A DNA stretch of 44,847 nucleotides from JBOICV01 sp050740255 (GTDB lineage Bacteria; Pseudomonadota; Gammaproteobacteria; Nevskiales; JBOICV01), in the NCBI GenBank assembly GCA_050740255.1, contig JBOICV010000091.1, forward strand, positions 1-44,847, read 5' to 3'. Positions 14,521 to 23,277 of this stretch are shown here, piece by piece (positions within the stretch are counted from its first letter, which is position 1; each line of letters opens with the position of its first letter). The translations under genes and the position numbers were made by a program. The notes below the pieces were generated by a model, which was given only the letters and a program-made list of their open reading frames with translations, did not search any database and had not been told where the DNA came from.

Positions 14521-15284
14521 TGAACATTCTCTATATCGCGCAACATGAACTGCGGCGCATTTTTGTGTCGCCACTCGCCTGGGCCATTCTGGCGGTGCTG
14601 CAGTTAATGCTTGGCGTGGTATTCCTGCTGTCGGTGGTGGAGCTGGCCAGCAATCCGCAGATTCTGATGCAGGAAACCGTGGGCGTCAGTCAGGTCATCG
14701 TCGGCAGCGTATTCAGCTTTGCTTCGCTGATGTTTCTGCTGGTAGTGCCGCTCCTGACCATGCGTATGCTCAGTGAAGAGCGCCGCAGCGGCAGCCTGGA
14801 TCTATACCGCGCCGCGCCGGTGTCGCTGACGGACCTGGTGCTGGGCAAATTCCTGGGGCTATGTGGTTTCCTGCTGGTGTTGATGCTGTTGTCGAGCCTG
14901 ATGCCGCTGGCTTTGATGCCGGCCACGCCGCTGGATCTGGGCCGCATCGGCGCCGGCATGCTGGGCTTGTTCCTGATGATGATCGCCTTCGGCGCCGCCG
15001 GTCTGTTCATTTCCTCGCTGACCGAACAACCGGTGATCGCCGCGATCGGCAGCCTGGTACTGCTGCTGGTGATGTGGTTGATCGGCTGGTTCGAGGATTG
15101 GACCCTGCCTTTCTTCGGCAAGGAGATTCCAGTCGGGCTGCCGTTTGCTTACCTGTCCATGACCAACCATTTCGATAGCTTTATCGAAGGCGTATTCAAT
15201 ACCGCCGACGTCCTCTACTACTTTCTGTTCAGCGCCGTGTTTCTCACGCTCACGGTGCAGCGTCTGGATATGGAGCGGCACTGA
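14520..15284 (+). CDS. ABC-2 type permease (GldF-like)
   Basis: The 254-residue protein has six hydrophobic helices in the ABC-2 layout, beginning AWAILAVLQLMLGVVFLLSV, with a cytoplasmic segment containing MRMLSEERRSGSLDLYRAAP after helix 2. That motif is the usual coupling region of ABC-2 permeases. The protein pairs with the ATPase encoded just upstream. Its stop overlaps the start of the GldG-like gene by one base. In gliding Bacteroidetes GldA/F/G support motility, but in gammaproteobacteria these homologues occur without gliding, and their substrate is not known. Confidence 0.93.
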   Translation: MNILYIAQHELRRIFVSPLAWAILAVLQLMLGVVFLLSVVELASNPQILMQETVGVSQVIVGSVFSFASLMFLLVVPLLTMRMLSEERRSGSLDLYRAAPVSLTDLVLGKFLGLCGFLLVLMLLSSLMPLALMPATPLDLGRIGAGMLGLFLMMIAFGAAGLFISSLTEQPVIAAIGSLVLLLVMWLIGWFEDWTLPFFGKEIPVGLPFAYLSMTNHFDSFIEGVFNTADVLYYFLFSAVFLTLTVQRLDMERH

Positions 15285-16705
15285 TGGGTCTGCAAGAGAA
15301 GACGCTGCAACGCTTGCAGCACGCGCTCAGCATCGTATTGGTGCTGGTAGTCGCTGGTCTTTTTGCCTGGCTGTCCACGCGCTACAGCACCAGCTTCGAC
15401 TGGACCGCCAACAACCGCAATTCGCTGACCGAGCCGAGCAAGCGGCTGCTGGATTCGCTGCCCGACCCGATCAAGGTCACCGCCTGGGTATTCCCCGACA
15501 AGACGGTCCGTTCCGGAATTGAATCCAAGTTCGAGGCCTATCAACGGCACAAGCCGGACATCAGCGTCGAATTCATTGACCCGGCCAAGCAACCGCAGAA
15601 AGCGCGCGAGCTGAACGTGGGCGCCAGCGGCGAGGTGTTCGTTGAATACCAGGGCCGGCGCGAGAGCCTGACCGCGTTATCCGAACAAACCATCACCACT
15701 GCCTTGCAGCGTCTGGCTTATACCGGTGAACGCTGGGTGTTGTTCCTTGAAGGCCACGGCGAGCGTAAGCTCGAGGGTGCGGATGGCGCCGACTACGGCG
15801 ACTTCGCCAAGCTGCTGCGCGACAAGGGTTTGAAAGTGCGCGGGCTGAATCTGGCGCAGGCGCCGACCATTCCGCACAACACCGCGGTGCTGATCATCGC
15901 CGGCCCGCAGCGCAATCTGCTGCCGGGCGAGGTCAAGCTGATCCGCGACTATGTGGCCGGCGGCGGCAATCTGCTGTGGCTGGCCGATCCTGATCCCGAA
16001 AGCCGCGGCGGACTCGCCGGCTTGGCGGAAGACCTGGCTGTGCAATGGCTCAAGGGCACGCTGATTTATCCCGACTATCAGTTACTCGGCACCGAGCATC
16101 CGGCCATCGCGCTGGTGATGGATTATCCGCAACACGCGGTGACTTACGCCTTGCAGGACATCACCGTATTCCCCTTCGCCGGCGCGCTCAAGGGCGTGAA
16201 GGATTCCGGCTGGACGCAGCAGCCGATGCTGACCGCGCCGGAACGCACCTGGCTCGAGACGGGCACGCTCGACGCCGATATCGAGTATCAGCAGGCTCAG
16301 GGCGACCAACTTGGGCCGTTCATGCTCGGCGTGGCACTGGATCGCGTCGCACCTGATCCGGAGAAGGACAATAAGCAGGAGCCGCTGACGCCGGAAAGTC
16401 TGGCCAAGGCCGAGAAGGAACAGGCCGCGCGCGAACATCAGCGGGTGGTAGTGCTGGCCGACAGCGATTTCCTCGCCAATGGTTTCATTGGCACGCTCGG
16501 CAATCAACAGCTCGGCCTGAATATCCTGCAATGGCTCAGCAACCGCGATGCGCAGATCTCGATAGATATTCCAGCCGCGCCCGACAACAAGTTATTTCTC
16601 GCGCCGTGGGCGCCGATGCTGTACGGCGCTGCTTTCATCCTGGTGCTGCCGCTGGCGCTGGTTGGCGTCGGTGTCAGCCGCTGGTGGATCAGGCGCCGGC
16701 GCTAA
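15284..16705 (+). CDS. GldG-like auxiliary protein of the ABC exporter
   Basis: This 473-residue protein has an N-terminal membrane helix (about 14-32, IVLVLVVAGLFAWLSTRYST), a large extracytoplasmic domain of the GldG/IFT52-like fold (FDWTANNRNSLTEPSKRLLD, then FLEGHGERKLEG and the segment VAGGGNLLWLADP), and a C-terminal membrane helix (about 448-468) ended by a basic WWIRRRR. This is the usual organisation of the uncharacterised auxiliary component found with GldA/F-type ABC genes. It is followed after 2 bases by the DUF4340 gene. Confidence 0.9.
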   Translation: MGLQEKTLQRLQHALSIVLVLVVAGLFAWLSTRYSTSFDWTANNRNSLTEPSKRLLDSLPDPIKVTAWVFPDKTVRSGIESKFEAYQRHKPDISVEFIDPAKQPQKARELNVGASGEVFVEYQGRRESLTALSEQTITTALQRLAYTGERWVLFLEGHGERKLEGADGADYGDFAKLLRDKGLKVRGLNLAQAPTIPHNTAVLIIAGPQRNLLPGEVKLIRDYVAGGGNLLWLADPDPESRGGLAGLAEDLAVQWLKGTLIYPDYQLLGTEHPAIALVMDYPQHAVTYALQDITVFPFAGALKGVKDSGWTQQPMLTAPERTWLETGTLDADIEYQQAQGDQLGPFMLGVALDRVAPDPEKDNKQEPLTPESLAKAEKEQAAREHQRVVVLADSDFLANGFIGTLGNQQLGLNILQWLSNRDAQISIDIPAAPDNKLFLAPWAPMLYGAAFILVLPLALVGVGVSRWWIRRRR

Positions 16706-16707
16706 TC

Positions 16708-17598
16708 ATGTCGCGTAAAAAGCAGCGCCAGCTTCTAAACCTCGCGCTCGGCGTGATGGTCGTCGCGCTCGTCGTGGGCGTCTGGTTTGCGCGCGAAAAA
16801 GAAGAACCGGCCAGACCCCTGACCGCACTCAAGCCGGAGGACATCACCACGATCGCGGTGCGCCATCCAGGCAAGCCGGCGATTCGGCTGGAAAAGAATG
16901 CCCAGAGCTGGGTGCTAACCGCGCCGGTGAAAGTAGCGGCCGATCCGCTGCAGGTTGCGGGACTGACCAGTTTGGCCACGCAGGAAACGAGCGCCCAATA
17001 CCCGCTGGCTGAGCTGGATATGAAGAATGTGGAGCTCGAACCACCCGCTTACGAAATCCAGCTCAATGACACCGTGTTGGCATTTGGCGGGACTGAACCG
17101 ATTGACTACCGCCGCTATATCCGCGTCGGCGAGACGGTTTATCTCAGCTCAGACCCGCCCAGCACCGCGCTGGATGCCAACTACAGTGATCTGGTGCATG
17201 CCCAATTGGTGCCGCCGGGCAGCAAGCTGACCCACATCAAGGCGCCGGGGGTCACACTCACGGAGCAGGCCGATGGTAGTTGGCAAGTCGCGCCGGCCAA
17301 AGCTGATCAGGGCGCCGATGCGACACGCGGTATGGTGGATGCTTGGAAGAACGCGCGCTCGCTCTGGCGCGCGGAACTGGACAAGAGCGAAAGGCCGTCG
17401 GCCACCGACCGCGTGACCGTTACCCTGGACGGGCAGGAAGTAACTTTCGCCGTACTCGAGCGCCAGCCGCAGCTCAAGCTCGCGCGTCTGGACCTCAAAA
17501 TCGTGTACACGCTCGGGCCGAACTTCGGTACTGATTTGTTCAAACTCAAGCTGCCGGAAGAGAAAAAGCCGGACGCACCGCCGACCAGCGCAGAATAA
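16708..17598 (+). CDS. DUF4340 domain-containing membrane-anchored protein
   Basis: The 296-residue protein begins with a basic segment and one transmembrane helix (about 9-26, LNLALGVMVVALVVGVWFAR). An extracytoplasmic domain follows that matches DUF4340 in layout: repeated beta-rich units containing RLEKNAQSWVL and later TLTEQADGSWQVAP. DUF4340 proteins regularly form the last gene after GldA-GldF-GldG, as here. Function is unknown; a role in the periplasmic part of the exporter is inferred from the operon. The start is ATG at 16708. The C-terminus is Lys/Pro-rich. Confidence 0.88.
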   Translation: MSRKKQRQLLNLALGVMVVALVVGVWFAREKEEPARPLTALKPEDITTIAVRHPGKPAIRLEKNAQSWVLTAPVKVAADPLQVAGLTSLATQETSAQYPLAELDMKNVELEPPAYEIQLNDTVLAFGGTEPIDYRRYIRVGETVYLSSDPPSTALDANYSDLVHAQLVPPGSKLTHIKAPGVTLTEQADGSWQVAPAKADQGADATRGMVDAWKNARSLWRAELDKSERPSATDRVTVTLDGQEVTFAVLERQPQLKLARLDLKIVYTLGPNFGTDLFKLKLPEEKKPDAPPTSAE

Positions 17599-17601
17599 AT
17601 T

Positions 17602-17641
17602 CCCTCTCCCCCAGAATGGGGGAGAGGGTTAGGGTGAGGGG
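17602..17641. repeat. Dispersed hairpin repeat between DUF4340 gene and mutM
   Basis: An 11-bp stem of CCCTCTCCCCC and its complement (about 17602-17624, 5-base loop) is followed by a TTAGGGTGAGGGG tail. The same sequence type is a widespread intergenic repeat in proteobacteria and may act as a transcription end despite lacking a T-run. Only one copy is visible in this window. Confidence 0.65.
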
Positions 17642-17662
17642 CGCTCTTTCGAGCTACTTGTC

Positions 17663-18478
17663 GTGCCGGAACTACCCGAAGTCGAAACCACGCGCCGCGG
17701 CCTTGAGCCGCATGTGCTCGGCCGGCGTGTGACCCAGGTGCTTGTGCACGACTGGCGTCTGCGCTGGCCGGTCCCACCCACACTGGCACGCGAGCTACCC
17801 GGCCGCAAGATCGAGTCAGTTGTGCGTCGCGCGAAATACCTGTTGTTCAAGTGCGGCGATCGGCACCTGCTCATACACCTCGGCATGTCCGGCCGTCTGC
17901 GCGTGGTGCCGAAAAGCACCCGGCCACAACTGCACGACCATCTGGATATCGTGCTCGATAGCGGCCAGATGCTGCGCCTGAACGACCCACGCCGCTTCGG
18001 CTGCGCGCTGTGGTTCAAGCAGCCGCCGGCGCAGCATCCGCTGTTGAAAAATCTGGGGCCCGAGCCCTTCGCAGCCGAGTTCAGTGGCGACTATCTCTAC
18101 GCCAAGTCACGCAGCCGCAGCGCGGCGGTCAAGAACTTTCTGATGGATGGCCGCGTAGTGGTGGGGGTCGGCAATATCTACGCCAGCGAAGCCCTGTTCG
18201 TCGCCGGCATCCGCCCCAAACGTGCGGCCGGTCGCGTGACCCTTGAGCAGTACGCGCGCCTCGCGCTGGCGGTGCGCGCGGTACTGGAAGAAGCCATCCG
18301 CGCCGGCGGCACCACGCTACGCGACTACGTCGGCGTGGATGGCGGCAGCGGCTACTTTCAGCTCAAGCTCAAGGTTTATGACCGTGCCGGTAAAGCCTGC
18401 GTAAACTGCAATGGCATCGTTCGCCAGCAGACGATCGGTCAGCGTTCCAGCTTCTTCTGTCCGCGCTGCCAACGCTAG
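17663..18478 (+). CDS. mutM: Formamidopyrimidine-DNA glycosylase
   Basis: MutM (Fpg) excises 8-oxoguanine and formamidopyrimidines and cleaves the abasic site by beta/delta elimination. The protein starts MPELPEVETTRRGLEPHVLG, giving the catalytic N-terminal Pro2 and Glu3 after Met removal. It has the conserved Lys in RRAKYLL, the helix-two-turn-helix VGVGNIYASEALF, and a C-terminal zinc finger CxxC-x16-CxxC (CVNC to CPRC). The 271-residue length is standard. Translation starts with GTG at 17663; no upstream ATG would preserve the essential N-terminus. It lies downstream of the ABC exporter, separated by a repeat. Confidence 0.98.
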   Translation: MPELPEVETTRRGLEPHVLGRRVTQVLVHDWRLRWPVPPTLARELPGRKIESVVRRAKYLLFKCGDRHLLIHLGMSGRLRVVPKSTRPQLHDHLDIVLDSGQMLRLNDPRRFGCALWFKQPPAQHPLLKNLGPEPFAAEFSGDYLYAKSRSRSAAVKNFLMDGRVVVGVGNIYASEALFVAGIRPKRAAGRVTLEQYARLALAVRAVLEEAIRAGGTTLRDYVGVDGGSGYFQLKLKVYDRAGKACVNCNGIVRQQTIGQRSSFFCPRCQR

Positions 18479-19273
18479 CTAATGCCCAGCGAGCCGGTCC
18501 ACTGAGAGTGCAAAGTCCCGCAGCTTGCGCAGATAGTCCATGCCGGCCACCAGCGCTAAATCGTTGTGACCGGCGCCCTCCACCCACCAAGCCTGCTTGG
18601 CTCCCTGCGCCGCGGCGAACAGCCGCCGGCCGTGCCATAGCGGAATGACTGCATCTTCAATGCCGTGAATGATCAGCACTGGACAGCGCACATTCTTGAT
18701 GTGGCGCAGATTCTGGAATTTGTCGAAGGGCAGTAGCGGCACACGGGTCATGACGCGAAACGCGCTGACGAAACCGCTCTCGACGATCAAGCCCCCTATC
18801 GGTTCGCGCACGGCGAGTGCAACCGCGGGACCAGTGCCCAACGAGCGGCCGTGAATAATCAGCCGCGACGCCGGAATCTTCAGCTCCTGGGTGGCATAGC
18901 GATAAGCCGCGGCCTGATCCAGATAGGCGCCGCGTGCGGATGGCGCGCGGTCTGAGCTAAGCCCGTAGCCGCGATAGTCATAGGCCAGCACACCGAACCC
19001 GGCCGCGTGCAATTCCTCCAATAGCGGCAGCAAATGACCGAGGTCTTCGGCATTGCCGTGGCTGAACAGCAAGGTATAGCGGGCGGCCGGATTGGGCAGG
19101 TGCAGCACGGCCACTTCTACGCCGTCTTCCGTTTTCGCCAGGGTCACGGGCAAGCTGCGCGCGCCGTAAGACGAGGCGGGCGGCAGAAAAATCATGCGGT
19201 CCGACAAAAACCAGGCCACACCGGCGAAAGCGGCATATAACAGAATCCCGGCGAGCATGAGATCTTTAGTCAT
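18479..19273 (-). CDS. Alpha/beta hydrolase with N-terminal membrane anchor
   Basis: This 264-residue alpha/beta hydrolase has an N-terminal hydrophobic helix (LMLAGILLYAAFAGVAWFLS) that probably anchors it in the inner membrane. Motifs are the oxyanion HGNAEDLG, the nucleophile elbow GRSLG (Ser), the acid in HGIEDAVIP and the catalytic His in GAGHND. It resembles the YqhA/Bem46-like serine hydrolases whose substrates are unknown. The start at ATG 19273 gives an N-terminus typical for the family. It converges on mutM and diverges from the lipoprotein gene at 19382. Confidence 0.92.
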   Translation of the reverse strand: MTKDLMLAGILLYAAFAGVAWFLSDRMIFLPPASSYGARSLPVTLAKTEDGVEVAVLHLPNPAARYTLLFSHGNAEDLGHLLPLLEELHAAGFGVLAYDYRGYGLSSDRAPSARGAYLDQAAAYRYATQELKIPASRLIIHGRSLGTGPAVALAVREPIGGLIVESGFVSAFRVMTRVPLLPFDKFQNLRHIKNVRCPVLIIHGIEDAVIPLWHGRRLFAAAQGAKQAWWVEGAGHNDLALVAGMDYLRKLRDFALSVDRLAGH

Positions 19274-19381
19274 TACTGGAGTCTGGCGCGGCCGCCTCGC
19301 AGATTCAATGCGGGGTACTCTCACACCCAGGACCCGGCCTATACTGAGGCACTCCCCCATCCCGTCACCAAGGAGGCATGT

Positions 19382-20707
19382 ATGCTCACCGGAGCGCGGT
19401 TGTGCTGCAGGGTTGCGCTTGCCGTTGCCCTGCTGGGCGGCTGCAAAAGCGCTGGCGACGGTCTCGGGTTGCAGAGCAGTACTGGTGCCAGTGCGCGGGC
19501 CGCGGTGCCGACGCCGATGTCCGGCGGCAACCCGTTTGGTGCGCCGGATACGCTGCCGCCGACAATTCCGGTGGGCTTTCTGGTGCTGCCGGCGGCCGTC
19601 TCCCTCACAGCCACTTCGCTTTCGTTCTCACCGGACGGCAGCCGGCTTTACGTCGCCAGTCTCGGTGGCTTCGTCTTCGCCTGCCCGGTGATCGGCGGTT
19701 TGCTGGCGGTGCCGCCACTGCCCTTTCTGAGTAATCTCAGCCAGCCGCTGGGCGTACTCGCGACCGAACACGGCGTGTTTGTGTCCGTAGCGCAGGGTGG
19801 CATGGGTGCGGTACTGCGGGCACGCGATACCAACGGCGATTTCATGGCGGATGTAACCGAGGTCGTGATCTCCGGCTTGCCGATTGGCCGGCACAACACC
19901 AATGGCCTGGCACTAGGCCCGGACGGCATGCTGTACGTGCTCAACGGCAGTTCCAGCGACTCCGGCTTTCATGCCGAAGGCGGCCCGGCCGAAACGCCGC
20001 CCTACTCCGGCAGCCTGCTGCGCCTTGATCCGCTCGCGACCAATCTCACGCCAACACCGGCGATGGTGGTCGCCACCGGCTTTCGCAATCCCTACGACCT
20101 GGCCTTCGTGCCGGCGAATCATCCCGCACTCGCGCCCGGACAGATCGCGGTCAGCATGAATGGTCCGGATGGTGAAAGTTACGCTCAGGCTGACGGCAGT
20201 ACCATCGCGCGGCCAGAGGGCGAAGACACCTTGAGTCTGCTCGACCCGAGCAACGGGGTGGTGGAACACTTCGGCTTTCCCTGGTGCGTATATGACCGCA
20301 ACAACGGTGGGCTCGCGGGCTTCACGCAGGATGCGGCGGAAGGCGCCTGCAACCCGCTGCCGGCCAAAGCCTTTGGCGCACTCGCCGGACCGGGCGTACA
20401 AGCCCATCCCATCGCCCTATTTGGCAGCCACGTCAGCGCCAATGGTCTGGCCTTCAACCCCGGCACGAATTTTCCGGCGGAATACGCGGGGGATTTGTTT
20501 GTCGCTTATTTCGGCAACAATCCAGGCGAGACTTTCGTGGGCCACAAGGTCGTGCGGGTACGCTTCGGCGCCGCCGGGGAAGTCAGCGCAATCGAAGACT
20601 TCATGACTTCGCTGCTGCCGCTGGACCTGACCTTCGGCCCGGACGGCGCGCTATGGATCGCTGATCTCAGCGGCCTGATTCTGCGGGTTTCCAGCCTCGG
20701 GCCTTGA
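19382..20707 (+). CDS. Lipoprotein beta-propeller of the sorbosone/PQQ sugar dehydrogenase type
   Basis: The 441-residue protein has a lipoprotein signal peptide with lipobox LGGC (Cys21), so it should be lipid-anchored in the periplasm. The rest is a six-bladed propeller like the soluble PQQ sugar/sorbosone dehydrogenases, with blades such as LSFSPDGSRLYVASLGG, NGLALGPDGMLYVLNGS, FRNPYDLAFVP and LDLTFGPDGALWIADL. Whether it binds PQQ cannot be told by eye. The ATG at 19382 is preceded by a strong AGGAGG. It stands alone between divergent and convergent neighbours. Confidence 0.88.
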   Translation: MLTGARLCCRVALAVALLGGCKSAGDGLGLQSSTGASARAAVPTPMSGGNPFGAPDTLPPTIPVGFLVLPAAVSLTATSLSFSPDGSRLYVASLGGFVFACPVIGGLLAVPPLPFLSNLSQPLGVLATEHGVFVSVAQGGMGAVLRARDTNGDFMADVTEVVISGLPIGRHNTNGLALGPDGMLYVLNGSSSDSGFHAEGGPAETPPYSGSLLRLDPLATNLTPTPAMVVATGFRNPYDLAFVPANHPALAPGQIAVSMNGPDGESYAQADGSTIARPEGEDTLSLLDPSNGVVEHFGFPWCVYDRNNGGLAGFTQDAAEGACNPLPAKAFGALAGPGVQAHPIALFGSHVSANGLAFNPGTNFPAEYAGDLFVAYFGNNPGETFVGHKVVRVRFGAAGEVSAIEDFMTSLLPLDLTFGPDGALWIADLSGLILRVSSLGP

Positions 20708-20708
20708 G

Positions 20709-22445
20709 TCAGTGCGGTGGCTCGGTACTAAGCCGCACTTCGGCGCGGCCGATGCCGCGCGGATCCGATGCGGCTTCGACTCGATTCGTGCCGCGATTCC
20801 AGATGACTGCGTGCATATTGCCGTAGCGGCGATCACTGCGTTTCAGCTCATGCCCCAGCGCCGTCAGCTCGCGGCGTTCGGTGGTGCTCAGAGCCTGCGG
20901 CTCGTGCAGTAGCACGTCGGGCAGATACTGGTGGTGATAGCGCGGGCGGCTGACCAGCGCCGTGGCATCCGCGCCCTCGGCGAAATCCAGCACCGCCAGC
21001 ATGACCATGCTGATGATGCGGCTGCCGCCCGGCGTGCCGAGCAGTGCCAACCGCTGACCATCGTCCACAAAAGTCGGGCTCATGCTGGACAGCATGCGCT
21101 TGCCCGGCGCGATCGCATTCGGCTCGGCATGCACCAGGCCGAAGGCATTGGCCGCGCCCGGCGCCGCGGCGAAATCGTCCATTTCATTGTTCAACAGAAT
21201 GCCGGTACCCGGCACCATGAAGCCGCTGCCGAACGGCAGGTTGATCGAAAGCGTGGCGGCGACGTAGTTGCCTTCCTGGTCGAGCACCGAGAAGTGCGTG
21301 GTACTGGTGCCTTGCTTCACCGCCTCGCCTTTCGGCGCGAGTTCAGCGCTCGGCGTGGCGCGCTCGCGTGCAATGCCGGCGCGCAAGGTCTGGTGATAGC
21401 CCTTGCTCAGCAGGCGCTGGAGCGGCAGCTTCACGTAGTCCGGATCGCCCAGATAAAGACTCCGGTCGCGATAAGCACGCCGCATCGCCTCGACCGTGAC
21501 ATGTACGCGCTCGCTTCGCGGCAACGCAGGCAGATCGTCCGTGGCGAGCATGCCAAGCGCCTCGGCCAGCACCACGCCGCCGGAGGAAGGCGGTGGCGCC
21601 GTCACAATCCGCAGGTTGCGGTAACGAAAGCGCAGCGGTGTGCGTTCTATCACACGGTACTGCGCCAGATCCTGCAGGCTCCAGTTGCCGCCGGCCGCGC
21701 GCACACCGTCGAGCAGCCGCTGTGCGAGATCGCCGTGATAAAAGCCCTTCGCACCCTGCGCGGCGAACAACTCCAGGCTGCACGCCAAATCAGCTTGCCG
21801 CAGCCGCATCCAGGGCAGTGCCGGCATACCGGCGCGCAGAAAAACTTCGCTGGCGGCAGGCGAAAGCCTTAACGCCGCGCGCCGCCACCACAGCTCCGCG
21901 TACATCCGGCCATCGACGCGAAACCCGGCGCCGGCGTAACGAATGGCCGGGGCTAGCGAGACTTTCAGCGGCAGCCGGCCGTAGCGCGCGGCGAGATGGT
22001 CGAGCGCGGCCGGCATGCCGGGAATCCCGGCGGCGAGCGGCCCATTGACGGATTGCGTCGTCACCTGCCCGTCCGCGCCGATGTACATGTCGCGCCGCGC
22101 CGCGAGCGGCGCACGCTCACGGCCATCGAGCATGGTTTCGAACCCATCACTCGCGCGGTGCAACAACCAGAAGCCGCCGCCGCCAAAACCGGAAGCGGCC
22201 GGTTCCACCACCCCCAGCGCGGCGCTGATCGCGACCGCGGCGTCGAAGGCGTTGCCGCCGGCGGTGAGAATTTCAAAACCGGCCGCGGTGGCGAGCGGGT
22301 GGGCGCTCGCAATGGCGGCGGCCGGCGGCTCGGCGGCGCGGGCGGCGACGCAAGCTAAAGCTATCGCGGCGAGTAGGAGCGGCTTTAGCCGCGATGCTGT
22401 CGGGGCTGAAGCCCCTCCTACAGGAAGGAGAGTCATCGCCCGCAT
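20709..22445 (-). CDS. ggt: Gamma-glutamyltransferase proenzyme
   Basis: GGT cleaves the gamma-glutamyl bond of glutathione in the periplasm. It is made as a precursor that cuts itself before a threonine. Here the site is in GTSTTHFSV, with Thr382 the predicted nucleophile and new N-terminus. Other family marks are GGNAFDAAVA, SGFGGGGFWLL, and the oxyanion/GxGxN region FGSGFMVPGTGILLNNEMDD. The signal peptide is KPLLLAAIALACVAARA. The ATG at 22445 overlaps the stop of the ferredoxin gene (TGATG), so I keep it. The sequence between this start and the hydrophobic core is a REP-type repeat. The total of 578 residues is normal. Stop codons of this gene and the convergent propeller gene are almost adjacent. 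Confidence 0.95.
   Translation of the reverse strand: MRAMTLLPVGGASAPTASRLKPLLLAAIALACVAARAAEPPAAAIASAHPLATAAGFEILTAGGNAFDAAVAISAALGVVEPAASGFGGGGFWLLHRASDGFETMLDGRERAPLAARRDMYIGADGQVTTQSVNGPLAAGIPGMPAALDHLAARYGRLPLKVSLAPAIRYAGAGFRVDGRMYAELWWRRAALRLSPAASEVFLRAGMPALPWMRLRQADLACSLELFAAQGAKGFYHGDLAQRLLDGVRAAGGNWSLQDLAQYRVIERTPLRFRYRNLRIVTAPPPSSGGVVLAEALGMLATDDLPALPRSERVHVTVEAMRRAYRDRSLYLGDPDYVKLPLQRLLSKGYHQTLRAGIARERATPSAELAPKGEAVKQGTSTTHFSVLDQEGNYVAATLSINLPFGSGFMVPGTGILLNNEMDDFAAAPGAANAFGLVHAEPNAIAPGKRMLSSMSPTFVDDGQRLALLGTPGGSRIISMVMLAVLDFAEGADATALVSRPRYHHQYLPDVLLHEPQALSTTERRELTALGHELKRSDRRYGNMHAVIWNRGTNRVEAASDPRGIGRAEVRLSTEPPH
22373..22421. repeat. REP element inside the 5' end of ggt
   Basis: GTAGGAG (22373-22379) and CTCCTAC (22415-22421) enclose two hairpins, GCGGC-TTTA-GCCGC and GGGGCT-GA-AGCCCC. 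This is the common TAGGAGCGGC-type REP pair of gammaproteobacteria. It lies within the coding sequence for the first residues of the GGT signal peptide and in frame with it. Confidence 0.85.
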
Positions 22446-22711
22446 CAGTTAATCTGCTTTCCAATTTGCAGAAGAATACGCCGGAATTTTGCCTCTAATT
22501 GGGCCTGGGTTTCGACGTATGCGGGGTCGTTGGGGATGCAGTCCACCGGGCACAGCACGCGACACTGCGGCACATCGAAATGGCCGACGCATTCCGTGCA
22601 GAGCTCGGGACTGATCTCGTAGATTTTCGGACCCAGCGTAATCGCGCCATTCGGACAGGCTGGCTCGCATACATCGCAGTTTATGCAAGCGTCGGTGATT
22701 TTTAGCGCCAT
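22445..22711 (-). CDS. YfhL-type 2[4Fe-4S] ferredoxin
   Basis: This 88-residue electron carrier has two cluster motifs. The first is Cys9, Cys12, Cys15 and Cys19; the second is Cys38, Cys41, Cys50 and Cys54, with the 8-residue insert between the second and third Cys that marks the Alvin/YfhL family. Cys58 is an extra Cys. The C-terminal helix (AQLEAKFRRILLQIGKQI) is also typical. Such ferredoxins are commonly encoded next to coaD, as here (3 bases downstream of it). The redox partner is unknown. Its stop overlaps the ggt start. Confidence 0.95.
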   Translation of the reverse strand: MALKITDACINCDVCEPACPNGAITLGPKIYEISPELCTECVGHFDVPQCRVLCPVDCIPNDPAYVETQAQLEAKFRRILLQIGKQIN

Positions 22712-22714
22712 ACC

Positions 22715-23212
22715 CTACTTCCTGCGCACCGCGAATTTGCGCTTGAGCGCCTCGTTGACCACCGCCGGCACGAGGCCGGAAACGTCGGCGCCATGGCTCG
22801 CGATTTCGCGCACCAGCGAAGACGAGATTTGCTCGTACTGCGGTGCCGGCGCCAGCAGGATCGTGTCAATGCTGGGCTCGAGAAAGCGGTTCATCAGCGC
22901 CATCTGCTTTTCGTACTCGAAGTCGCCGACCCCGCGCGCGCCACGCACCAGCACGGTGACACCGCGTTTCTGAAACAGGTGCACGATCAACTCGTCCCAG
23001 GGTACGACTTCCAGGTTGGGAACATCCGCCAGCGACTGCCGCACCAGATCGCAACGCTCCTCGATGCTGAACAGCGGCGTCTTGGACGAATTGACCGCGA
23101 CCGCCACCAGCATCTTCTCGAAAAAGCGTGCCGCCCGGCGGATAACGTCGGTGTGGCCGTTGGTGATGGGATCGAAAGTCCCAGAATAGGCAGCGACTGT
23201 GGGTTGGCTCAC
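22715..23212 (-). CDS. coaD: Phosphopantetheine adenylyltransferase
   Basis: CoaD transfers AMP from ATP to 4'-phosphopantetheine, forming dephospho-CoA, the penultimate step of CoA synthesis. The 165-residue protein has the nucleotidyltransferase motif GTFDPITNGH near the N-terminus, the Lys/Arg-containing RGARGVGDFEYEKQMALMN substrate segment, and the second ATP motif YEQISSSLVREIA. Length and sequence are standard. It follows rsmD and precedes the ferredoxin, a widely conserved proteobacterial order. Confidence 0.98.
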   Translation of the reverse strand: MSQPTVAAYSGTFDPITNGHTDVIRRAARFFEKMLVAVAVNSSKTPLFSIEERCDLVRQSLADVPNLEVVPWDELIVHLFQKRGVTVLVRGARGVGDFEYEKQMALMNRFLEPSIDTILLAPAPQYEQISSSLVREIASHGADVSGLVPAVVNEALKRKFAVRRK

Positions 23213-23277
23213 GCGGGCTCCGTGGCGATTGGTGAAGTCAAGAGCGTAAAGGATTCCCGTCGACGGGGGAAATCAGG

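Noticed and set aside
20931..21872. Long rightward open frame of 313 codons inside ggt
   Set aside because: Antisense shadow of the GGT coding sequence, rich in Arg/His/Gln as expected for the complement of a GC-rich gene.
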